Positions 1-6,655 of a stretch of DNA of 23,382 bases are shown piece by piece. Source of the DNA: a virus; the IMG/VR virus record IMGVR_UViG_3300047459_000104, positions 1 to 23,382 of that record; one strand, given 5' to 3'. The notes beneath the pieces are model-generated. The model was not told where the DNA came from. It saw only the letters and a list, made by a program, of their open reading frames with translations, and made no database searches. A program made the position numbers and the translations under genes. How positions within the stretch are numbered: the first letter of the stretch is position 1; each line of letters starts with the position of its first letter.

Positions 1-1263
1 AAAGATCTTGCAAAAGGTGCAGCCAGAGACGTGGAACTTATATCCTATGCTCTAGATGCATTCATAGAATCTAATCTAAAACTTAATAAGTTTGTAGATG
101 ACTATGTGCAAGGTGATCTTTTTGTAGGAGTAGAAGAACTACGTAAAGTAAATGTGAATTGGGCTTCACCAAAACAAGTGTTAGATGTATTTAAAACCTA
201 TGGCCTTGACGTGGAAGATGTAAATGCTAAAAATTTACACGTACACAGCAAGGATAAATTTATTAGTACATACATCAGATACAAAGAGCAATCAAAGCTT
301 GCTACAAGTTACGGTGATAAGTTCTTAGACAATGTAGATAGTGACGGTAGAATCCGTACGAACTTCAAACAAATACTAAACACAGGTAGAGTTGCATCAG
401 GTAAGCCTAACATGCAGCAGATACCTGCAGACAACAGCTATCGCAACTGCTTTGTTAGTGGTTACGATGACTGGGTATTTGTATCAGGTGACTACAGCTC
501 ACAAGAACTATGTATTATAGCCACAGGGAGTAAAGATCCAGTGTGGCTTAAAGCGCTAGAGAATGGAGAGGACCTTCATAGCGTGTGTGCACAACTAGTG
601 TATGGCGATGAGTGGAGCGATGCAACTGAAGCAGGCTGTGAGTACTATGCATTCAAGACATTGGGTGGTGGTACAGAGATAGCCAAGCAGAAATGTAATT
701 GTCCAGGACACAAGAAGCTGCGCACAAATGTAAAGAGTATTAACTTCGGTTTAGCCTATGGTATGGGCCCACACAAACTAGCTGATACATTGCTTATCAG
801 TATCAAGGAAGCAGAGAAATTGATTAAGAAATACTTCACAGCATTTCCCGCAATCAAAAATTTTCTAGAGTCTCTTGGTAACTATGGTAAGCACAACGGA
901 CATATTAAAACATATGCACCGTACAGACGTATCAGATGGTTTGAAGATTGGGACGGTATAAATACAGACAACACTGTAATGGGTAAGATAGAGCGTGCTA
1001 GCAAGAACACACCAATACAAGGTAGTGGCGCTGACATGTGTAAATCTGCACTTATTATGGTAAGAGACTTTATATACAAGAACAATCTGCCTGTTAAAAT
1101 AGTGATGACAGTTCATGATCAAATCGACACTGTTGTGCATGCATCATATGCAGATATGTGGTGCACACAGCTTAGAGAGCTTATGGAAAAGTCAACACTA
1201 GATATTATACCATCAGGACTATTAAAATCAGAGACAGAAATTTCAAACGTATGGAAAAAGTAG
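1..1263 (+). CDS. polA: Family A DNA polymerase, C-terminal polymerase domain (5' truncated by window)
   Basis: This is the replicative or repair DNA polymerase of the phage. The reading frame is open to base 1, so the start and any 3'-5' exonuclease domain lie outside the window; the GTG at 31 is internal. Numbering from base 1, the template-binding block TGRVASGKPNMQQIP is at about 128-142. Motif A is DYSSQEL at 164-170, with the metal-binding Asp. Motif B is R241-xxx-K245-xxx-F249-xxx-Y253 with FGLAYG. Motif C is H372-D373-Q374. The position equivalent to E. coli Phe762 is Phe, the state usually seen in virulent phages. Two oddities: motif C is HDQ instead of HDE, and a Cys/His-rich insertion (C213, C232, C234, H237) lies between motifs A and B and could bind zinc. 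The next gene starts inside its last 13 bases. Confidence 0.95.
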   Translation, partial: KDLAKGAARDVELISYALDAFIESNLKLNKFVDDYVQGDLFVGVEELRKVNVNWASPKQVLDVFKTYGLDVEDVNAKNLHVHSKDKFISTYIRYKEQSKLATSYGDKFLDNVDSDGRIRTNFKQILNTGRVASGKPNMQQIPADNSYRNCFVSGYDDWVFVSGDYSSQELCIIATGSKDPVWLKALENGEDLHSVCAQLVYGDEWSDATEAGCEYYAFKTLGGGTEIAKQKCNCPGHKKLRTNVKSINFGLAYGMGPHKLADTLLISIKEAEKLIKKYFTAFPAIKNFLESLGNYGKHNGHIKTYAPYRRIRWFEDWDGINTDNTVMGKIERASKNTPIQGSGADMCKSALIMVRDFIYKNNLPVKIVMTVHDQIDTVVHASYADMWCTQLRELMEKSTLDIIPSGLLKSETEISNVWKK

Positions 1264-1538
1264 AAGACACATCAGGACAAAAGCTGCGCGTAGGAGACTA
1301 CGTCACAATATGCAGCTACAACTCAATAGAGTTTGCACAAGTGTACAAGTTTACAGAGTCATGTATGTTATGTGAGTACACTAGTTTAATGTGGAACGGG
1401 CAAGAATATAAGGCTAGATTACAACCTTATTTGCCTGGACATCCTTTAAAAGCAATTAATAAAAAGTACCCAAACAGGATGCTTAACGTGCACAAGATAA
1501 CTAAGGATCAATACGATAACTACCACAATAGCTTATGA
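1251..1538 (+). CDS. Small protein of unknown function between polymerase and helicase
   Basis: This is a 95-residue protein that I do not recognise. The ATG lies inside the end of the polymerase gene (13-base overlap), and its stop overlaps the helicase start as ATGA, so it is almost certainly translated with its neighbours. The first half is a run of short alternating hydrophobic stretches (LRVGDYVTICSY, FAQVYKF), which suggests a small beta-barrel such as an SH3-like fold. The second half is basic with a conserved-looking HPLKAINKKYP segment. Position in the replication operon suggests a DNA-replication accessory role, but that is inference from context only. Confidence 0.8.
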   Translation: MEKVEDTSGQKLRVGDYVTICSYNSIEFAQVYKFTESCMLCEYTSLMWNGQEYKARLQPYLPGHPLKAINKKYPNRMLNVHKITKDQYDNYHNSL

Positions 1539-2719
1539 GTGCTACAAAGATAACAGGTAGAACAGAGAGACAACTAGAGATTGTTCAGAAGTTTGCAGAC
1601 AGTAAAGGTAAAGGTACCTTACTAGCAGCTACAGGTTTTGGTAAAACATTTACAGCTATCATGGTTATTATACGTCTAGTTAAGTCTAGGCCTAATGCCA
1701 AGGTTGTTGTAGTTGTGCCTACTATAAACCTAAAAGCACAGTGGAACAAGGAGCTCAAACAGTACAAGCTTAACAAGAATTGCGAGGTGATTGTAATTAA
1801 TACAGCCTACAAAAAGAAAACAACTTGTGATATGCTTGTGTGTGACGAGATACATGCTTACGGTGCAGAACAATTTATTAAGGTGTTCGATAAGATCAAG
1901 TATGAGTATATATTTGGCCTTACAGCTACAATAGAGCGTGCAGACGGTATGCATGAGATACTGTTAAAGTATGCACCAGTGATTGATGAGGTTCCTATCG
2001 AGGAATGTCACGAGAACGGATGGGTTAGTAACTATCTTGTGTATAACCTTGCAGTTCCTATGGAACAAGATGAGCAAGATGCATATGATAAAGCTAACAA
2101 GAAATTTAGATATGCTGCCAGTAGAATTGGTTATGGTGGGGCACAGTCTTTTAACAATGCTAGGAAGTATTTAAACGACAAGAGTGCATCTCCTGAAATG
2201 CGTGCTATGGCAGCTATTTACTACAACTCTATGCGTGAGCGTGGGGACATATGTAAAAATTCTAGAGCTAAAATACCTGTAATTAAGCAAATTTTAGATA
2301 AATTTGCCGATCGCAAGGCGTTATTGTTCAGTGCGTCAACTAAATTTGCTGACGATGTGCAAGAAGAGTTGGGGGATGTTTGCCTCAGCTTTCACAGCAA
2401 GCGTACTAGGAAACAACAGACAGAAATACTTAAGAAGTTTAAAGATAACAGGACTAAACAAAGAGTTATTAGTTCTGTTAAAGCACTGAATGCAGGCTTC
2501 GATGTCCCTGACTGTTCTCTTGGTATTGTTGCTGCTGGTAACTCTCGTAAGTTGGATAACATACAGCGTACGGGCCGTATCATTAGATATGTACCAGGCA
2601 AGACAGCAATTATTATTAACTTGTATGCACCAAACACACAAGAAGTCTCTTGGCTTAACAAAAGACAAGAAGGACAGAGTGTGAGTTGGGTGGAAACTAT
2701 AGACGAAATAACAATATGA
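1535..2719 (+). CDS. SF2 DEAD/DEAH-box helicase
   Basis: This is an ATP-dependent DNA helicase or translocase of superfamily 2, with both RecA-like domains present in 394 residues. Visible motifs are: Q-like R10-Q13 (TERQLEIV), motif I ATGFGKT (32-38), motif Ia VVPTINLKAQW (60-70), motif II DEIH (104-107), motif III LTAT (129-132), motif V NAGFDVPD (319-326) and motif VI QRTGRIIR (344-351). DEIH with a short compact domain 1 resembles the UvsW/RecG-like and type III restriction-like helicases that phages use for fork remodelling and recombination-dependent replication; the exact subfamily is not decidable by eye. It starts by ATGA overlap with the 95-residue gene and ends in an ATGA overlap with the next one. 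Confidence 0.92.
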   Translation: MSATKITGRTERQLEIVQKFADSKGKGTLLAATGFGKTFTAIMVIIRLVKSRPNAKVVVVVPTINLKAQWNKELKQYKLNKNCEVIVINTAYKKKTTCDMLVCDEIHAYGAEQFIKVFDKIKYEYIFGLTATIERADGMHEILLKYAPVIDEVPIEECHENGWVSNYLVYNLAVPMEQDEQDAYDKANKKFRYAASRIGYGGAQSFNNARKYLNDKSASPEMRAMAAIYYNSMRERGDICKNSRAKIPVIKQILDKFADRKALLFSASTKFADDVQEELGDVCLSFHSKRTRKQQTEILKKFKDNRTKQRVISSVKALNAGFDVPDCSLGIVAAGNSRKLDNIQRTGRIIRYVPGKTAIIINLYAPNTQEVSWLNKRQEGQSVSWVETIDEITI

Positions 2720-2898
2720 GTGTAGATGAATTTCAACAGGCGCAAATACAAGCGCTGCAGAAAAAAGTAAAAGAGTTAGAGTCAGAAAACAAGTCTCTAA
2801 AACAACAGAAAGGTAACGAGAGTACCAAGCGTGAGTTGGGCACAGCAAGTCCTGTGAAAGCAGGCATCAAATCAATTAGATTTGAAAATCAGCAATGA
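2716..2898 (+). CDS. Short coiled-coil protein
   Basis: This is a 60-residue protein of unknown function. Residues about 5-38 (from EFQQAQIQALQKKVKELE onward) are a charged, Gln/Lys/Glu-rich heptad pattern typical of a coiled coil. The tail is Ser/Thr/Lys-rich and ends in FENQQ. The ATG at 2716 overlaps the helicase stop (ATGA) and is preferred over an upstream TTG at 2686, which would add ten low-complexity residues overlapping the helicase. It is the last gene before the terminator at 2904. It could be a small oligomeric partner of the helicase; nothing in the sequence proves this. Confidence 0.75.
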   Translation: MSVDEFQQAQIQALQKKVKELESENKSLKQQKGNESTKRELGTASPVKAGIKSIRFENQQ

Positions 2899-2903
2899 GA
2901 ATC

Positions 2904-2934
2904 GAGGGGACTGTGGGAGTCCCCTCATTTTCTA
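2904..2934 (+). terminator. Rho-independent terminator after the polymerase-helicase operon
   Basis: A perfect 9-bp stem GAGGGGACT / AGTCCCCTC (2904-2912 with 2918-2926) has a 5-base loop and is followed by ATTTTCT. It begins 5 bases after the stop of the coiled-coil gene and closes the first plus-strand operon. The stem is nearly symmetric, but the minus strand has no good T-tract after it. Confidence 0.85.
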
Positions 2935-3065
2935 CAACATAATACCTATGGTGTAGAATATTATCATTAGTGATGCGTATATAATCTTTGTGAATCCGTT
3001 CATAGGACTAATATACTTCTATCAAATCTGATAAACGTTAAACTACTATTAAAAAAAGATTAATT
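2935..3065 (+). promoter_or_regulatory. Intergenic region, likely holds the promoter of the accessory operon
   Basis: This is the longest plus-strand gap (about 130 bases) and it follows a terminator, so the downstream genes need a new promoter. TATAATCTTTG at 2980-2990 resembles both a sigma70 -10 box and the Bacteroidota -7 element TAnnTTTG, though with one extra spacer base; no convincing -35/-33 box is visible. An A-rich leader (AAAAAAAGATTAATT) immediately precedes the ATG at 3066. The placement is reasonable, but the exact promoter is uncertain. A 23-codon hydrophobic minus-strand ORF also lies here (see findings). Confidence 0.3.
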
Positions 3066-3251
3066 ATGGCACAGATCAGTATGAAACAAAGCGAGAAACT
3101 AGATGGAGTTATCGAGCTACTAAGCTTGCAACAGGGGCAGCTTTCTAACATAGACAAACAACTTGAGTTATTAACTAGAATGTGTAATGAGAACGCTAAT
3201 GCAATTAATTCGCTTGAAGCTGAACTCGAAGAGATTAAGACTAGACTATGA
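3066..3251 (+). CDS. Small coiled-coil protein
   Basis: This is a 61-residue protein, almost entirely helical. A heptad-like pattern runs from about residue 10 to the end (LDGVIELLSLQQGQLSNIDK, then INSLEAELEEIKTRL), typical of a short dimeric or trimeric coiled coil. It has no membrane segment or signal peptide. It is the first gene after the intergenic promoter region, with an A-rich leader before its ATG, and its stop overlaps the next start as ATGA. Function is unknown. It resembles the many small phage coiled-coil proteins that act as adaptors, but no homology is recognised. Confidence 0.75.
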   Translation: MAQISMKQSEKLDGVIELLSLQQGQLSNIDKQLELLTRMCNENANAINSLEAELEEIKTRL

Positions 3252-3649
3252 GAATATTAATTGTATGCTTGTTCCTACTAGGGAGTGTAGTGCAAGCACA
3301 GGACTACTACAAATCTTCAGAGTGGTCTATTTATAATTACGATAGAATTACTAAGGAATTTTCTAAGGTAGGAACTAAAAAATCAGATACTAGAGTTATT
3401 ATAAGTACAGATTACTTTGCTCTTGAGAAAGAAGATGGTAAATTTATAATGGATCTTTGGGAGTATGTACATACAGATACATTAGGTCAGTGGTTTGTAC
3501 CAAAAAATCAAGATGGTAGTATATGTGTAGGTACTCAAGACAGTACAATATATGTATTCTCTCATTATGATGAGACTATAGAGAAATTTACTGCAGTTAC
3601 TGCATTACGTAAGATTAGAATTGTAGAACCTTTTAAAGCAATACCATGA
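3248..3649 (+). CDS. Secreted/periplasmic protein with signal peptide, paralog A
   Basis: This 133-residue protein starts with a textbook type I signal peptide: MRILIV, a hydrophobic core, and VQA|Q at 15-18. The predicted mature protein begins QDYYKSS. There is no lipobox cysteine, so it should be soluble in the periplasm or released. The mature part is beta-rich, with KEDGKFIMDLWEY at about 57-69 and GSICVGTQDSTIYVF at about 83-100. The next gene is a diverged tandem copy with the same layout (signal peptide, KEDG...W.Y, ICV...). Function is unknown. Phage-encoded secreted proteins of this kind are candidates for superinfection exclusion or envelope alteration, which here is inference from export and position. 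Confidence 0.85.
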   Translation: MRILIVCLFLLGSVVQAQDYYKSSEWSIYNYDRITKEFSKVGTKKSDTRVIISTDYFALEKEDGKFIMDLWEYVHTDTLGQWFVPKNQDGSICVGTQDSTIYVFSHYDETIEKFTAVTALRKIRIVEPFKAIP

Positions 3650-4035
3650 GACTATTAACTATTTGCCTGTTACTGTTAGGATATACAGTGCAGGCACAAT
3701 ATTACAAAACTAGCTTAACAACAGTATACACTTGGTCTGAACTAGAACAAAAACTTATAGAAACATCTGTAGATTGGGAAGGTACATTAGTAGATGTAGA
3801 CAAAGAGTATATTAAGATTAAGAAAGAGGATGGAGAAGTAATTAAAGAGTGGTGGGTATATTACAAAGAAGACGGCAAATTAGGAGACTGTTACATTACA
3901 GAAACTGAAAGCAAGATCTGTGTAAGTTCTGACTACAATAGTATCTTTATTTATTACAAACACGATGAAGAGTTAAATAGATTCTTACATCTAATTAGAC
4001 TATCACACATAGTTAAAGCAAAACCTTGGAAATGA
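3646..4035 (+). CDS. Secreted/periplasmic protein with signal peptide, paralog B
   Basis: This 129-residue protein is the tandem paralog of the preceding gene and is coupled to it by ATGA. The signal peptide MRLLTICLLLLGYTVQA|Q is cut after residue 17. The mature part begins QYYKTS, like QDYYKSS in paralog A. Shared blocks are KEDGEVIKEWWVYY at about 66-79 and SKICVSSDYNSIFIYY at about 91-106, followed by a D-E...F pattern. Identity outside the blocks is low, so the duplication is old or the copies have diverged under selection. No lipobox and no membrane span are seen after the signal peptide. Function is unknown. Confidence 0.85.
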   Translation: MRLLTICLLLLGYTVQAQYYKTSLTTVYTWSELEQKLIETSVDWEGTLVDVDKEYIKIKKEDGEVIKEWWVYYKEDGKLGDCYITETESKICVSSDYNSIFIYYKHDEELNRFLHLIRLSHIVKAKPWK

Positions 4036-4112
4036 TGCATTTAGTTTTATTTGTAGCCACTATACTAGCAGTGCTAGTTATTTGTATTGTATCTTACAAC
4101 ACTAAAGACTAA
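4032..4112 (+). CDS. Single-membrane-span micropeptide (26 aa)
   Basis: ATGATG at 4032-4037 overlaps the stop of secreted paralog B. The frame encodes MMHLVLFVATILAVLVICIV followed by SYNTKD and a stop. About 18 uninterrupted hydrophobic residues make one membrane helix with a short polar C-terminus. It fills the space to the next gene with only 3 bases left over, which supports its being a real gene. The second ATG could be the start (25 residues). It sits with two exported proteins, so an inner-membrane partner role is plausible but not shown. Confidence 0.65.
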   Translation: MMHLVLFVATILAVLVICIVSYNTKD

Positions 4113-4115
4113 ACT

Positions 4116-4292
4116 ATGGATAGATTAGAAAGACGAGGAGTATTAGAACTAGTGGAAATACTAGACGATCTTACACTTAAGTTAGCCTATGAGGATCTAA
4201 CTAAGCTTAGACAACAAGGCCATAAGGGCCCTAACGTACAAGGATATATTTACATAATAGAAGACGAGATGAAATCTAGATCAAAGTTGTAG
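4116..4292 (+). CDS. Small protein of unknown function (58 aa)
   Basis: This is a 58-residue cytoplasmic-type protein that I do not recognise. The first 34 residues form an amphipathic helical region (LERRGVLELVEILDDLTLKL and onward). A GHKGPNVQGYIYIIEDE stretch and a basic C-terminus follow. It begins 3 bases after the membrane peptide and ends 1 base before the radical-SAM gene, so it is packed in the same operon. It has no signal peptide or metal-binding cysteines. Confidence 0.7.
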   Translation: MDRLERRGVLELVEILDDLTLKLAYEDLTKLRQQGHKGPNVQGYIYIIEDEMKSRSKL

Positions 4293-4293
4293 T

Positions 4294-5148
4294 ATGATAC
4301 AGAAAGTAAAACGTAAGACTTTTACTATCAGACCATCAGGACGCAGCACAGATTTTATATCACCATCATTCGGTTATGGTTGTTTATACGATTGTTCTTA
4401 TTGTTACATGAAGCGACACAAGCCAGACGGCTTATCAGTTGCAACAAACACCGGGGACATACTAACAGAGATAAACAACCATTCTTATTTTACACCGGTA
4501 GACAAACCCAACCAGACACATGCAGAGTACACTACCTACGACATTAGTTGTAACGAAGACTTTGCACTGCATGCTAAGTATCACGATTGGGAAAGGATCT
4601 TTGAGTTCTTCAGAGATCATCCGGTTGCCATGGGCAGCCTTGCTACCAAGTATGTAAATCGTAGTCTATTATTATTTAATCCTGAAGGTAAGATACGCAT
4701 CAGATTTAGTTTGATGCCACAGTACATGTCTGACATACATGAGCCATACACATCTAAAATTATTGATAGAATCAAAGCTATTGATCAGTTTATAGATGCA
4801 GGCTATGATGTGCATGTAAACTTTAGTCCAGTCATTGTAGAAGATAACTGGCTAGAGGATTATGAAGACTTGTTTAAGTTACTTGACAAACATGTGAGTA
4901 ACAAAGACAAGGTGCTAGCTGAAGTAATATTCCTAACACACAACGAGAAGAAGCATCAGGAGAATCTAACAAGACATCCCGAGGCAGAGCCACATTTGTG
5001 GAATCCCGCTGTGCAAGAAGAGAAGACATCTCAGTTCGGAGGTACTAACGTAAGGTATGCGCGACATTTGAAGAGTTTGTACATAGATGCATTCACAGCT
5101 CTACATGGTCGTATAATACCTTGGAACACAATTAGATACATATTTTAA
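4294..5148 (+). CDS. SPL-family radical SAM enzyme (spore photoproduct lyase-like)
   Basis: This 284-residue radical-SAM protein should bind a [4Fe-4S] cluster through C30-xxx-C34-xx-C37. By memory of Bacillus subtilis SplB (about 342 residues, C91/C95/C98), it aligns along most of its length. Y36 and Y38 match SplB Y97 and Y99. C86 in TYDISCNEDF matches catalytic C141 in its ASCTSD context. The block RIRFSLMPQY is followed by a DAGYDVHVNFSPVIVEDNW block like the SplB barrel, and the C-terminus reads RYIF. It lacks the roughly 60-residue SplB N-terminal extension. SplB splits the thymine dimer of UV-damaged spore DNA. A phage with a non-spore-forming host would need another target or use, so DNA photoproduct repair is a good hypothesis, not a fact. 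It is in an operon with secreted and unknown small genes. Confidence 0.85.
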   Translation: MIQKVKRKTFTIRPSGRSTDFISPSFGYGCLYDCSYCYMKRHKPDGLSVATNTGDILTEINNHSYFTPVDKPNQTHAEYTTYDISCNEDFALHAKYHDWERIFEFFRDHPVAMGSLATKYVNRSLLLFNPEGKIRIRFSLMPQYMSDIHEPYTSKIIDRIKAIDQFIDAGYDVHVNFSPVIVEDNWLEDYEDLFKLLDKHVSNKDKVLAEVIFLTHNEKKHQENLTRHPEAEPHLWNPAVQEEKTSQFGGTNVRYARHLKSLYIDAFTALHGRIIPWNTIRYIF

Positions 5149-5149
5149 G

Positions 5150-5440
5150 ATGAGTAAAGATTGGTGGGACGATAGTCCCCTACACCCAGCAAACCAAAAT
5201 GACGATGACTCAGAAAGAGAAGACGAGATGTTAGACAGTCTCGAGCTTGACAGAGAAGGCGTTGAAGCACTTGTGCATGTCGTACTATCTTACTATGATC
5301 TAGAGAAACAAGATCAAAAAGATTGTGGCTGCCAAGACCATCTATTCCATAAACTAGATTCTTTAAAAGAATGCCTAGAGATTGCAGGAGTAGACATGGA
5401 TCAAGAGTTAAAAGACTATAGAGAGATGTTAAACGAGTAA
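5150..5440 (+). CDS. Acidic protein of unknown function
   Basis: This 96-residue, very acidic protein (many Asp/Glu, especially residues 17-35) starts 1 base after the SPL gene. An N-terminal WWDD segment and disordered acidic stretch are followed by a helical part (VEALVHVVLSYYDLEKQDQK) with CGCQDHLFHKL at about 59-69 and a helical acidic tail. C59, C61, H64 and H67 could bind a metal, but the spacing is not a known finger. The charge could mimic DNA; this is speculation. Confidence 0.75.
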   Translation: MSKDWWDDSPLHPANQNDDDSEREDEMLDSLELDREGVEALVHVVLSYYDLEKQDQKDCGCQDHLFHKLDSLKECLEIAGVDMDQELKDYREMLNE

Positions 5441-5452
5441 AACAAGTAAATT

Positions 5453-5662
5453 ATGCCAAGTAAAAAGTATTTAGACTATGTTCCGTTGGAACCAAAGAAG
5501 AAAAAGGTAGTAAAGAAGAAAGATACTACTGGATTAGTTACAAAAAGTACATTTGAGTTGATGTTTGGATTTAATTATCCTACAGTAAACACAAATTACA
5601 TTGCAAAACATTTAAAATCATTTAAAAACCCTTATTATAACGTAACAAAATGGCAAAAGTAG
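5453..5662 (+). CDS. Small lysine-rich basic protein
   Basis: This 69-residue, strongly basic protein has a lysine cluster (PKKKKVVKKKD, about 14-24) followed by a more hydrophobic aromatic part (FELMFGFNYP; HLKSFKNPYYNVTKW). Such composition suits nucleic-acid binding. An A-rich leader precedes the ATG. Its last 13 bases overlap the DUF932-like gene, whose ATG is at 5650. The function is not recognised. Confidence 0.7.
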   Translation: MPSKKYLDYVPLEPKKKKVVKKKDTTGLVTKSTFELMFGFNYPTVNTNYIAKHLKSFKNPYYNVTKWQK

Positions 5663-6417
5663 TAGATTTTAGCGAGTTGGGCCTTATCAAAGTGCCTGAG
5701 AAAACAGAGACTTACGTACCAGTAAGTCACCAGGAATTAGTTACAAAGATAACTGAAGCTGGTAACCAACATTACGGAAGAGAAGCTTCACAGCATAACT
5801 ATGAAGTAAATCAAAGAGGACAGCAGTTGTTTGGCTCACTAGTATGGGAGGGAGATAACAACAGCATGACTAAATCCATAGGATTCCGTAACTCTTACGA
5901 CAAGACATTACCTGTAGGTGTGTGTGGTGGAGCACAAGTAACTGTATGTTCTAACCTAATGTTCGTAGGTGATATTATTAAGATGCGTAAACATACGCAG
6001 AATGTAGAAGAAGATCTTGATAAACTTATACAAAAGTTGTTTGAAGATGTAGACAACAGGTATGAGTTAGCAAGAGAAGATGCTTCTTTTATGAGTGATA
6101 TACCTTTTAGCGATAAGCAAGTAGCAGATTATTTTGGACAGTTGTTTGTAAATGAAGGAGTTTTAAACAGTCCTCAGCTTACAAAATCAACTAAAGAATG
6201 GTTTGAATCCCCTGTGTTTACTGGAAGAACGTTGTGGTCTGCTTATAATGCATGTACTGAAGCACTTAAGTCTGCTCACCCATCTAATGCTTTGGAAAAG
6301 TATACAAAATTACATACTTTTACAAAAGAGTATGTACTAGATGAGTACAAAGAAGACTTCCAAAGCGGTATAGATTCGTATGATGCATACAATGATTACC
6401 CGCCTTTAGGATATTAA
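5650..6417 (+). CDS. DUF932-like phage/plasmid protein
   Basis: This 255-residue protein carries the hallmark block of the DUF932 family found in phages and plasmids: GFRNSYDKTLPVGVCGGAQV (78-97), then VCSNLMFVGD (99-108) and MRKHT (112-116). An N-terminal NYEVNQRGQQLFGSLVW segment is a predicted beta region. The C-terminal half is helical and more variable. The biochemical role of the family is unknown; it is often near replication genes, as here. The start overlaps the previous gene by 13 bases. Confidence 0.75.
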   Translation: MAKVVDFSELGLIKVPEKTETYVPVSHQELVTKITEAGNQHYGREASQHNYEVNQRGQQLFGSLVWEGDNNSMTKSIGFRNSYDKTLPVGVCGGAQVTVCSNLMFVGDIIKMRKHTQNVEEDLDKLIQKLFEDVDNRYELAREDASFMSDIPFSDKQVADYFGQLFVNEGVLNSPQLTKSTKEWFESPVFTGRTLWSAYNACTEALKSAHPSNALEKYTKLHTFTKEYVLDEYKEDFQSGIDSYDAYNDYPPLGY

Positions 6418-6427
6418 ATAATATAAT

Positions 6428-6655
6428 ATGAAGAACAGTCCGTACAACGGTAAAGAGGTAGATGTATTTGAAATACAACATATTTATCAAGTGTTAAAGT
6501 TCTATTACCAAGAGCTAGAATCGTTACCAGTTGAAGCGGTGGTTGATATAATTAGGATGGAATTTGGTTGTAAAATTAAGCCAAATGACGTATATTTATA
6601 TCTCCTTATTTCAAACCACTGGGACTGCGATGGTAATTTTAAAGAAAATGACTGA
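6428..6655 (+). CDS. Small helical protein of unknown function
   Basis: This 75-residue protein has two or three helices (VFEIQHIYQVLKFYYQELES; VEAVVDIIRMEFG; NDVYLYLLI) in an arrangement that could be a helix-turn-helix, although no confident match is seen. It starts 10 bases after the DUF932-like gene. Its stop overlaps the start of the Cys-rich gene by 8 bases, so it is coupled. Function is unknown. Confidence 0.7.
   Translation: MKNSPYNGKEVDVFEIQHIYQVLKFYYQELESLPVEAVVDIIRMEFGCKIKPNDVYLYLLISNHWDCDGNFKEND

Noticed and set aside
2336-2848. Minus-strand ORF of 170 codons opposite the helicase gene
   Set aside because: It lies fully opposite the SF2 helicase and coiled-coil genes, has Cys/Leu/Ser-rich shadow composition with no domain pattern, and lacks any operon context.
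2686-2898. TTG start at 2686 for the coiled-coil gene
   Set aside because: The ATG at 2716 makes the ATGA overlap typical of this operon; the added residues are low complexity.
3248-4035. Lipoprotein interpretation of the two secreted proteins
   Set aside because: No lipobox Cys is present at the cleavage site; both end VQA|Q, a type I signal peptidase site.
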